Source: Tachypleus tridentatus (taxonomy: Eukaryota; Arthropoda; Merostomata; Xiphosura; Limulidae). Taken from it: a stretch of 64,000 nt of DNA. Under the pieces are notes generated by a model, which was not told the DNA's origin, did not search any database, and was given only the letters and a program-made list of their open reading frames with translations. A program made the position numbers and the translations under genes. The stretch lies in assembly GCF_004210375.1 (NCBI RefSeq), contig NC_134825.1, forward strand, positions 2,852,001 through 2,916,000, in the 5' to 3' direction. Shown here piece after piece: positions 1 through 8,935 of the stretch (positions are counted from its first letter, which is position 1; each line of letters opens with the position of its first letter).

Positions 1-1150
1 CAAAACTGCAATTTTTAATGCATCATCCCACCTGTAGTGTTGTCCTCATCCCCCAGTGAGCTATACTCTAGATGCACGTGATTGCCTCTGTCCTTGTATA
101 ATGTTACTATTTCTGCTGGTCAGCCCATCCCACCATGGCTTATTTCCATCCCCACCTGTTACCTTTCTTTAAGTCATTTGACTGTTTTTTATTTGCCAAA
201 CAGCTTTCAAACCATTCTTCTATTCCCATATATATGAATGGTTAGAAATCAGGTAACTCTGTGGCCTCTGTCATGGTTTGTTGAGGCTTGGTGGTTGTTC
301 ACAGGATTTCCTCCACATTGTAAGTCATTTTTCTGGCCCTTGATCATATAGAAACTGTTCAGTACAGTAATTATACTATTTATACCGACTCTCTTAACTC
401 TATACTGGCCCTGGAATCGCTTCACATTAGTTCTCACTGATATTCAAAACTTACTGGCCCATTTCTCTTTAACATCTACTTCTATCCAGTTTTTCTGGAT
501 ACCAGTCCACCTTAGTATGCACTGGAACGACCTTGCTGACTGACACAACAGGTAAGTCTGTCTGCTCTGGTGTTATCATTGCTGTGCCTGTTCCATATAT
601 GGACTATGATACTTTATTCAAAGCTCATCTCTGTGCCAGTTGAAAATCAACTTGGAGTGAGCTTTTCCAGAACAAACCTTTTGTTGCTTTTGGCCATCTT
701 GTTTTCATAAGGATTGGAAGGAGGAAGTTATCCTGGCTATGCATTACTTAGTTTTTACCTCATCGTTTTCTTTTATCTGGGATTGATGCACCAACATGAC
801 ACTCAAATCACAATAGTTCACTTTTTACTGTCGTGCCATCATTACAACTGTGAGCAACGGCACCATTTTGGACATTTTTGTTTTTTCCCATGGGTTTACC
901 TCTGATGCTGGACAGTGCCGTTAGTGATGGTGACACTGTCCACCTTACTTGTGTTTTTATATTTTTGAGGACCATTGGTCTTTCTAATGCTATTTAAATC
1001 TTTTATTTGTATTTTAGCTACTGTTTTGTTTTGTCTTGATTTCTTTTTACATTGTATAATAATTTGTACTTTTATTTTTTTACTGGTTGTTTGGTGTAAA
1101 AAAAGCGTAGATGCTTTGCACCAATAAATGCCAAACAACCAACCAGCCAA
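1..1150 (+). mobile_element. Decayed 3' end of an I-superfamily LINE (RNase H part and tail)
   Basis: This stretch matches, block by block, the 3' part of the fuller LINE at 16830-22955 (about 21430 onward). Shared blocks include the region around 'ccatcccaccatggcttatt', the RNase H segment and the final Cys/His-rich tail region near 790-900. It ends in 'caccaataaatgccaaacaa' followed by a short CAAC-like tail near 1150, the counterpart of the AATC tail of the fuller copy. All reading frames are broken. Compared with the fuller copy it lacks about 270 bp of 3' UTR. The element enters from the left edge, so its 5' extent is unknown. Confidence 0.75.
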
Positions 1151-1233
1151 CTATTTAGTTTTCATAACAAATGTGCTAGAAGGTAATTATTTTAAAAGCA
1201 GTAATTATCACAAGTTTTGTCACATAACTTTGT

Positions 1234-1334
1234 GCCCCCTACTGATACTGGATTTACAACACTAAAATCAGGGGTTTGATTCCCTTCAGTGGCCTCAGAA
1301 GATGTGGCTTTGCTATAAGAAATCACACAACAAA
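1234..1334 (+). mobile_element. Short tRNA-derived SINE, second family
   Basis: A tRNA-like body with a B-box-like 'ggtttgattccc' ends in 'gctataagaaatcacacaac'. It is bracketed by a perfect 13-bp target-site duplication, 'cacataactttgt', at 1221-1233 and 1335-1347. The same family recurs in reverse at 26962-27062. The insertion lies inside the 5' LTR and is therefore younger than the LTR element. Confidence 0.75.
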
Positions 1335-1574
1335 CACATAACTTTGTACAAGTCATAACATTGCTGAAGCCATCTTTATTGAAACTTCTAATACATTTTT
1401 CTTGCTGTGTGTGTATTGTTACATCATAGTGTTTCCTAATTTGTAGAAAATTCCAGGCTTCAACAAGGCAGGATATATAGAAATATATAAGTGACCAAGT
1501 GAGTGTAAGTGGAGAAAAGTTAGATAACATGAAGTTAACTGGTGTGTGAATGATTAGTCTTAATGGGTGATATA

Positions 1575-1821
1575 CAGGGTGTTTGGAAAGTCACTGTGCA
1601 GTTTTGAAAGTAGCGATAACAGCATTCATTCAGTCTATTTCAAGCCAGTAACTGATAGCGGTGTTTAGAAACAAAATAAGAAGAATCCAGGCCTGTATTT
1701 ATGCAACAGGGTCACTTTCAACATTTTTTATAATTGTCATTTATATTTACCTCCTGTATTCTATATTGAAACATGTCTGTTAATAACTATATAAGTGCAC
1801 AGTGACTTTCCAAACACCCTG
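1575..1821. mobile_element. MITE with perfect 27-bp terminal inverted repeats
   Basis: Positions 1574-1600 and 1796-1822 are exact reverse complements over 27 bp, beginning 'acagggtgtttggaaagtc'. The ends are flanked by TA, as for Tc1/mariner-type insertion. The interior of about 190 bp has no ORF. It sits inside the 5' LTR. The perfect repeats suggest it is far younger than its host. Confidence 0.85.
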
Positions 1822-2071
1822 TATTAAAATGAGTTTTACAGTTTAGCAGAGATAAGGAGAATAATTTATCTTGTAAAATAATATTCTAAGTGATTAAATT
1901 AATCTCTACAGATTTTGACAAAAGGAGGACAATTATTTATAGCTCACTATATAATTATGGAAAGGTATGGGGTAACTGATAGTATTGTGACAAAAAAATA
2001 ATAGAAATATGTTGCCTTATCATTTGAATTTTAAAGTAACTGAACCAGTCTGTATGGACTTTTAACAAGTA

Positions 2072-2400
2072 ATGGGAATTATTGAGTTTCAGATACAACT
2101 GTTAGATATGTCGAAAGATGCCATAGACTATGACAAACGAAAAGTGACCTTGCTGAAACAATATGAACTTACAGAAAAGTTTTCATTAGAACTTTGGAGA
2201 AACTGCATTTCAGTTTATGGCACATCTATGGCAATAATTCACCAAATGGATTGACATAGGCAAGTGTGAATATACTTTTGAAGGAATGGCAGATATATCA
2301 GTAAGTGAACAATACATCAGCATGTGCCCAACTGACATGTCACAGTTCCCAAATGAAAGAACAACAAAAAACATCGATGAGTTGATCAACATGGCATAAA
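2072..2400 (+). pseudogene. gag-like remnant of the Gypsy-like element
   Basis: The 60-codon open stretch at 2072-2254 and the following out-of-frame segment at about 2296-2395 (reading 'EQYISMCPTDMSQF') resemble the SCAN/gag-like region that precedes protease in Gypsy-type elements: a Tyr-rich helix region followed by a Glu-Gln...Cys-Pro...Leu/Phe block. No intact CCHC knuckle was found after it. Assignment rests on local pattern and on position between the LTR and pol. Confidence 0.45.
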
Positions 2401-2849
2401 GGTATGTGGAAGCTTATGGAGGGAGTATAACTTGCAAGTCCAAGAATATCTAGTTAACGTGAAAACCAGTGGTGGTTGGCCCGAAGCATGAGTCCACCAA
2501 AGGTGATAGGAAACTAACAGATAAATCGGAGAAGAGATACTGTATTTTGTTATAAAATATTGCATATTGCAGCCACAGAAGAAATCTCAACATAAAGCAG
2601 TTGGAGCTGCCTGCAAATATGGTTCTGGCAAGAAAAAAGTGACTGTCACTGTGATTCTGCTGCCAGAAGAAATATAATCGAGAAAACTTTTCAAGAAGTG
2701 TCATTTCAATGATAGTGAGTGCAGACTAATAATCAGCTGAAGTTAGAAAATGTACCAACAGTGCCATTAGTGTTTTGAGCATGTGACAGACACCAAAAGG
2801 TGATACCAAATCACAACATTAAATTAAAGACAAGGAAGTGAAAGTCGTA

Positions 2850-3150
2850 TGAGATGCTTGGTGCAGTAGTGCAGCAACAGGAATTAGTCTAGTATTTGAT
2901 GGTCAGATGATATTCAAAGTACATTTATATGTGCTAATTGATGAAATAGTAAGAAAGATTCCCATAGCAAAAATAAAAGTGGATACACCATTTTACATGG
3001 GGCGTCTTGAGACCATGTCTATGTAAACACCAATCTATGACTTGGTAATTGACAATATATCAGGATGTATAACATTGAAGGAACCAGACAATATGAAGAT
3101 TGATGAAGCATCTATAGTCAGTACTAGAGCTCAAAAAAGAAGAGAAGTCA
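2850..3150 (+). pseudogene. Protease/linker-like remnant of the Gypsy-like pol
   Basis: This reads in pieces with stops. Recognisable phrases are 'IPIAKIKVDTPFYMG', then 'PIYDLVIDNISG', then 'STRAQKRR'. Gypsy-type polyproteins with this arrangement carry a similar block (a hydrophobic strand, then 'YDLvIGNI', then 'TRAQ') directly upstream of the integrase zinc-binding domain. I did not see an intact catalytic DTG/DSG. Confidence 0.4.
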
Positions 3151-3390
3151 GGAGATCAAGCCCCGATAAGTGTTAAAGGCAACATCCTGAATATAGGTTT
3201 GCTAGAGTTGGATGAAGCACAAAAGAAAGTCCCTTCATTGCACAAACTTTAGAATAATGCTCAGGAGAAAGTGAAACAAAGGTGAAAGGCTTTTACAGAA
3301 TAGAGGACCAGAAGGAAGTGCTTTACCAGATTTATTAGTACAGTTACACTGGGGAAGTTAAACAGATCATAGTACTAACAGAATACTTGA

Positions 3391-4770
3391 ATGCTTTCCT
3401 GGCAAGTGATGAAGTTGGCTTATTATTCAATTGTGGGAAGACACCTAGCAACAAAGAAGATAACAAATAAAATCATCAACAACTTCTATTGGTCAAGAAT
3501 AATTGGAGATACAAACAGATTCTGCAGGTCATGTGACTTCAGCCAAAGGTCAAAACCTACAGGAAAGATAACCAAGGCGTCACTTGGTGATATGCCTCTC
3601 ATAGATTGTTTGCTTTGTTTTTTGAATTTCCCACAAAGTTACATGAGGGCTAGCAGCATTAATTGTCCCTAATTTTGCAGTGTAAGACAAGAGGGAAGGC
3701 AGCTAATCATCACCACCCACTGTCAACTCTTGGGCTACTCTTTCACCAACAAATAGTGGGATTGACCATCACATTATAACACCCCCACAGTTAAAAGGGC
3801 GAGCATGTTTGGTATGACGGAGATTCGAACCCACAACCCTCGGATTCCGAGTCAAGTGCCTTAACCAACCAGCCATGCCAGGCTGCCTCTCATAGAAGAG
3901 CCAATCAGCAGAGTAGCTGTGGATGTGATTGCACCACTAGTGCCTGTTTCTAACAAGGGTAGTTGATGTGTGCCGATAGAAGTTGACTATGTGATATGTT
4001 ATCCAGAAGCCTGAGGATTGAGACAGAAAGAGAGTAGCAGAAGCCTTCCTGGAAGTGTTCTGCACAACAGCTTTCTGAAAGACGTCTTGAATGACAGAGG
4101 AACTCCATTTATCTCAGAAGTGGTGCAAGTGATGTGCAGATTCATAAGTACCAGTCAGCATTTTATCATCCCATACAATCTTAAATGTAATGGACTTTGT
4201 GAGAGAATAAATGGAGTCTTAAAGAGCATGCTAAGAAAGATGTGCCAATAAAGTCCATGTGAATGGGATAGATACTTGCAGGTGATATTAGTTGGTTAAT
4301 GAGAAGTCCTACAAGCAATTATGGGATTTTCACACTTTAAGTTACTGTACAGAAGAACAGTAGAGAACAGAAGAGGTCTGATGCAGATATTGAAAGAGCT
4401 ATGGACAGGAGAATAATCAGAAGTCAAAAGCTAATAACAAGTACCAGTACATGCTAGAACTTAGAAACCAACTGAAGGAACATGTCAACTTGCTTGAGAG
4501 AGGTTGTATGCAGCTTAAGGCAGTCAAAAGCACTTCTATGACAAGAAGGCCATGGAGTGACATTTCAAAGTCGAACAGAAATTCTTAGTTCTGTTGCCCA
4601 TAGTCAACAATAAGCACACTCTCCAGTATTTTGATATACATGAATTTCTCAAGAGGATGGCCTGTAAGATGAAAGTGAATAGAAAGACCAAGATCTCCCA
4701 ATCTGTAGAAGAAGCACTTTGAGAGAAAAGACCTAACAAGTCCAGCTACTAAGACAAAGACAGATAATAT
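3391..4770 (+). pseudogene. Integrase remnant (H2C2 zinc domain, core, C-terminal tail)
   Basis: The open stretch at 3391-3672 contains the zinc-binding region, with 'GRHLATKKITNKI' and 'RFCRSCDFSQRS' supplying the His and the CxxC pair. A SINE at 3606-3883 splits the gene. The core resumes at about 3897 ('ISRVAVDVIAP') and continues through 4018-4251, with 'LNDRGTPFISE' (catalytic Asp region) and 'NGLCERINGVLKSMLRKMC' (catalytic Glu region). The tail to about 4770 matches, in broken frames, the region after the core in Gypsy integrases. RT follows downstream, so the order is integrase then RT. Confidence 0.75.
3606..3883 (-). mobile_element. tRNA-derived SINE (major family) inserted in the integrase
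   Basis: Read on the minus strand this is a tRNA-like head with B box ('ggttcgaatc'-type), the central 'ggtggtgatga' domain, and a tail rich in CAAA/AAAC. A perfect 13-bp target-site duplication, 'tgcctctcataga', lies at 3593-3605 and 3884-3896. The integrase reading resumes exactly after the second copy. Confidence 0.88.
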
Positions 4771-5029
4771 AGGTGTAGCTGTTATAGATGTAGAACCAGG
4801 GAGCAAAGGAAATGAAGACTTACTGTACCTAAAGACCACTTAGTGGAAATGAGACACACAAAGTTGTCAGCATCAGTGAAGAACAGACTGGCTTGCAGAA
4901 AAAAGAGCTGCAAGATCTGCTGTTCCATTATGTGGATGTATTCACAGTTTAACCAAGAAAGACAGACCTTGTACAAGACAGCAGCAAAACCACAACCAGA
5001 GATCCTGTAAAGCTGAATTTTTAAAAGAT

Positions 5030-6300
5030 GAGAAACCTGATAAAGTTGGAAGTTGAGGCAATGTTAGAAGATGGAATCATTGAATCAGTCTACTGTTACC
5101 AATTGTAAGAAGTGGAATGGATCAAAGTGCTTTTGGATAGACTTCCATAAGCTGTATTTTGTGATGAAGTTCAATGACGAACACATGGGGAAACCAGAGG
5201 CTATTGTGGCAAAACTATATGGGGCCAGGTTCTTCTTAAAGACTGACCTCAATGAAGGTTATTGGCTGATCCTGATGGAGACACGACCTAAAGAAGAGAA
5301 AGCATTTATGACACCAAAAGGTATTACCAATTTAAGAGAACACTATTTGGATTAGTCAACTCAGCAGCAAATTCAATTGCAGAATGAGGAAAATATGGGT
5401 GACATTCTGACACACACTGCAAGATAGGAAGACAATCTAAAAAAACGTTTAAAGAACCATTCAGGTGAGATGGGTAGCAGGTCTGACCATCACACCATCC
5501 AAATGTTACCCTGGCTATTCTGTGCTGACGCTTATTGGACACAAGCTGAGGGATTGACTGATAGCCATGGAAAAGGAGAAGATAACCTGTATACAAGATA
5601 CACCAACTGTGATAATCAAACAACAGTTCAGATTCTTTGTGGGATACTACAGGAAGTTTACACTGTACTATGCTGAAGTTTGTTGGACACAAGCTGAGGG
5701 ATTGACTGATAGCCATGGAAGAGGAGAAGATAACCTGTATACAAGATACACCAACTGTGATAATCAAACAACAGTTCAGATTCTTTGTGGGATACTACAG
5801 GAAGTTTACACTCTACTATGCTGAAGTTTGTTGGACGCAAGCTGAGGGATTGACTGACAGCCATGGAAGAGGAGAAGGTAACCTGTATACAAGATACACC
5901 AACTGTGATAATCAAACAACAATTCAGATTCTTTGTGGGATACTACAGGAAGTTTACACTGTACTATGCTGAAGTTTGTTGGACGCAAGCTGAGGGATTG
6001 ACTGATAGCCATGGAAGAGGAGAAGGTAACCTGTATACAAGATACACCAACTGTGATAATCAAACAACAATTCAGATTCTTTGTGGGATACTACAGGAAG
6101 TTTACACTGTACTATGCTGAAGTTTGTTGGATGCAAGCTGAAGGATTGACTGATAGCCATGGAAGAGGAGAAGGTAACCTGTATACAAGATACACCAACT
6201 GTGATAATCAAACAACAATTCAGATTCTTTGTGGGATACTACAGGAAGTTTACACTGTACTATGCTGAAGTTGATGCAGCATCGACTAATCTGACCAAGA
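5030..6300 (+). pseudogene. Reverse transcriptase remnant of the Gypsy-like element
   Basis: The open stretch at 5071-5355 reads as the Gypsy RT fingers/palm: 'FHKLYFVMKFNDE', then 'FFLKTDLNEGYWLILM' (motif A, with the Asp of 'KTDL' present) and 'KAFMTPKG'. The YxDD-bearing segment is lost or unrecognisable. The connection region, 'FRFFVGYYRKFTLYYAEV', is present in five tandem copies (5534-6273). The last copy runs on into 'STNLTKNHLPKKG', typical of the stretch before RNase H. The 148-bp unit is not a multiple of 3, so the duplication breaks the frame. Confidence 0.78.
5534..6273 (+). repeat. 148-bp tandem repeat within RT, 5 copies
   Basis: The phrase 'gccatggaa(a/g)aggaga' recurs near 5567, 5715, 5863, 6011 and 6159, exactly 148 bp apart. 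Copies are nearly identical, much closer to one another than the surrounding RT is to any functional RT, so amplification post-dates element decay. Confidence 0.93.
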
Positions 6301-6399
6301 ATCACCTACCCAAAAAAGGTGGAGTGGTAAAAACCACACCAGATGGCATTCCAGAAATAGAAGAAAATATTGGGAAGTTTGTTGATTCTTAGTATGCTA

Positions 6400-6760
6400 G
6401 ACTTTAACAAACTGTTCTTTGTTCAGAATGATGCTTTAGACATTGGAATTGGGGCAGTTATACAAGAACATGAAGGTGAACTGTTTCCAGCAATGTACAT
6501 AAACATAAAGTAGTTGAGTGGAGGTGAATAACTACTACATGATCAAATGGGAGTATCTGGCCATCGTATTTGCCATCCAGAGAGTATCTGGCCATCATAT
6601 TTGCCATCCAGAAGTTCCAGAACGACCTATACGGGAAGGCGTTCATCATCCAGACAGATCATCAAACACATGCATGCATTCAGAACTGCAAAATTGAAAG
6701 TGCACTGATCGTGAAATTAAAGCCACACCATGCATGTAATCCATCAAGGGGACTACAAAT
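6400..6760 (+). pseudogene. RNase H remnant of the Gypsy-like element
   Basis: Broken frames read 'LFFVQNDALDIGIGAVIQEH', then 'YLAIIFAIQKFQNDLYG', then 'FIIQTDHQTHACIQNCKI'. These are the standard Gypsy RNase H segments, with the first Asp (in 'NDA'), the 'lAIi..i.kF' helix and the 'TDH' strand. A short direct duplication near 6551-6606 repeats 'gagtatctggccatc'. No further pol follows before the 3' LTR, consistent with integrase being upstream. Confidence 0.75.
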
Positions 6761-6975
6761 GTTAGTACAGACTGTATGCAAAGACTTAGTGTGTGAACTG
6801 AAAAGAGTTTTGGTATATAGTCAAATAAATAGCAAAAATGTTTTCTTGAAAATGTGCTTATTGTTTGATATTTAAGACAATTTAGTATAAGAACTATTAT
6901 TTAATTAATTTAGTGATTTGATATATATTGGTTATCAAGTTTTCATAACAAATGTGTTGAAAGTTAATTATTTTG

Positions 6976-7255
6976 AAATTGATAATTTTGTCAGATATTG
7001 TTACATGGCTTTGTGCAAGTCATAAATTGATAATTTTGTCAGACGTTGTTACCTAGCTTTGTGCAAGTCATAAATTGATAATTATATCAGACGTTGTTAC
7101 CTAGCTTTGTGCAAGTCATAAATTGATAATTTTATCAGACGTTGTTACCTAGCTTTGTGCAAGTCATAAATTGATAATTTTATCAGACGTTGTTACATGG
7201 CTTTGTGCAAGTCATAAATTGATAATTTTATCAGACGTTGTTACATGGCTTTGTG
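6976..7255 (+). repeat. 48-bp tandem repeat, about 6 copies
   Basis: Units carry 'gttgttac(c/a)tagctttgtg' and 'caagtcataaattgataat' at a 48-bp period. Copies differ at a few sites (tttgtcag/tatatcag, cctagc/catggc). Confidence 0.92.
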
Positions 7256-7282
7256 ATATTGCTGGTGTCATCTTTCTTAAAG

Positions 7283-7698
7283 CTTCTAATAAGTTTTGTT
7301 CTATATATCTTCTAATAAGTTTTGTTCTATATATCTTTTAATAAGATTTGTTCTATATATCTTCTAATAAGTTTTGTTCTATATATCTTCTAATAAGTTT
7401 TGTTCTATATATCTTTTAATAAGATTTGTTCTATATATCTTCTAATAAGTTTTGTTCTATATATCTTCTAATAAGATTTGTTCTATATATCTTCTAATAA
7501 GTTTTGTTCTATATATCTTCTAATAAGTTTTGTTCTATATATCTTCTAATAAGTTTTGTTCAATATATCTTCTAATAAGTTTTGTTCTATATATCTTCTA
7601 ATAAGATTTGTTCAATATATCTTCTAATAAGTTTTGTTCTATATATCTTCTAATAAGTTTTGTTCTATATATCTTCTAATAAGTTTTGTTCTATATAT
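7283..7698 (+). repeat. 26-bp tandem repeat, 16 copies
   Basis: The core is 'cttctaataagttttgttc' followed by 'tatatat', at a strict 26-bp period. Variants alternate (gttttg/gatttg, ttctat/ttcaat), hinting at higher-order duplication. Confidence 0.95.
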
Positions 7699-7785
7699 AT
7701 TGTTACATCATAGCACTTCCTAATTTGTATTGTAAAATAGTTTTCTAAGTAATTGAACCCCTGTGTGTAACCTAAATTTCTTGGC

Positions 7786-8785
7786 AGATTGACTTGGACA
7801 TAGTAAGGTTATACCATTGTACAATATGCCAATGACCTATTTTTTAAAATATGTTTTTGCAATTACAGTGCCATACTTTCACCAATTCACATGAAATTTG
7901 GGGCAAAGATACTTTTATAGAAGTCCCACACATTAACAGAAAAAAATAGTTTACTTTCTTGTATTTGGTAATTATAGGGGGCTCATAATGCCTCAAAAAA
8001 CATAACTTAAGGCATTTTTGACAGTTACACAACCATATTTTGACAAATTTAATACAAAGATAATTTTTACAGGTACCATACATACATATGCATACAAAAA
8101 TGTGGGATATATTCATTCGTCCTAAATGAGTTGAAAGGTTACATAAATCTATGATTTTAGGAGTTTTCATCACTTACTTAGCTATATTTTGACCAATTTA
8201 CATGGAATGTAATACCAAGATATTCTTTTCAGGCCCAAAATGGAGATATAGACAATTTTGTAACTTTTGTATCTTACTCAGTTTTTCAGAAATAAAAGCA
8301 GTATTTAGGATTGGGTGAAATATTCATGTGTGTGTCAACCAACTTACATGGGACTCGATACAAAGATGCTTTCTTGTAGATCCCAAGCAGTAATATTAAC
8401 AGTTTTCAATTTTTCTATATTTATAGCGATTTTTTTTATCTGTTGTGAACTTCAACCATGTTGGGCTTGCATGGTATACAATTTTGCAATTACTTGTAAG
8501 TGTTGTCATCTTTGAGTTTATTAGTATAAGAGTTTGTTGGTAACTTTGTTTCATTTTATTTTTAACTATATTAAATCATATAGATATATAGATATGTGTG
8601 TATGTTTTTATTTCTGTACAGAATTTACTTTGTATCTTACATTTTCATTTCTTTCAATGCCGAAGGGTTAGTTTGCATTAGTGTGTTAAACAGTTGCTTT
8701 ACATTTATTCCTTTTTTATTATGTTGTAACCATTGTATGCATAAATGAAGATTATATATGTATTTGTTATCCTATTATTTTCCAG
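7786..8785. other. Non-coding stretch upstream of the lipase exons (probable intron)
   Basis: AT-rich with no convincing ORF. Loosely repeated motifs between 7860 and 8480 ('gccatactttcaccaattca', then 'accatattttgacaaattta', then 'tatattttgaccaatttaca') look like old imperfect duplications of about 170 bp. I did not find the exons encoding the lipase GxSxG serine motif here, so they probably lie left of the window. Confidence 0.5.
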
Positions 8786-8935
8786 GCTTACATGGATGGT
8801 GCCTTCAGCAACAACCTACCAGTTTTAAATGAGAATACTATCACTGTCTCCCCCTTCAGTGGGGAGAGTGATATCTGCCCCCAGGACAACAACTTCAGCA
8901 TCATGCAGATTAGTTTAGCAAACACAAATATAGCT
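8786..8935 (+). CDS. Lipase exon with catalytic Asp motif
   Basis: It follows 'ttattttccag' and ends before 'gtaagtaatg' (phase 0 to 0, 50 codons). It encodes 'YMDGAFSNNLP' and the 'SPFSGESDICPQD' signature of ATGL-type lipases. Confidence 0.92.

Larger units (their letters stand above)
1154..1910 (+). repeat. 5' LTR of the Gypsy-like element (interrupted)
   Basis: It aligns with 6940-7785 in short blocks. It holds single copies of the segments that are tandemly expanded in the 3' LTR. It is interrupted by a SINE (1234-1334) and a MITE (1575-1821). The right end is placed at 'ctctaca', before the presumed primer-binding region. Confidence 0.55.
1154..7785 (+). mobile_element. Decayed Ty3/Gypsy-like LTR retrotransposon, integrase before RT
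   Basis: Related flanks at about 1154-1910 and 6940-7785 share the opening 'gttttcataacaaatgtg', the block 'ttgttacatcatag' and the closing 'ttctaag...' segment, as expected of diverged LTRs. Between them, all on the + strand, are remnants in this order: gag-like, protease/linker-like, integrase zinc-binding and catalytic core, reverse transcriptase, RNase H. Every domain has stops and frameshifts, so the element is dead. Placing integrase upstream of RT is unusual for Ty3/Gypsy and recalls the Gmr1-like group. LTR boundaries are approximate, and I could not define a target-site duplication. Confidence 0.75.
6940..7785 (+). repeat. 3' LTR of the Gypsy-like element, internally expanded
   Basis: It begins with 'gttttcataacaaatgtg' and ends near 'ttcttggca', in parallel with the 5' LTR. 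Two internal segments are tandemly expanded here (6976-7255 and 7283-7698) but are single in the 5' LTR. The right boundary is uncertain by some tens of bases. Confidence 0.55.

Noticed and set aside
714..905. 63-codon ORF as a small gene
   Set aside because: It corresponds to the C-terminal Cys/His region of the LINE ORF2 found intact at 22250-22450.
5324..6305. Overlapping minus-strand ORFs repeating 'YHSWCILYTGYLLLFHGYQS'
   Set aside because: Shadows of the 148-bp tandem copies of the RT connection region on the + strand.
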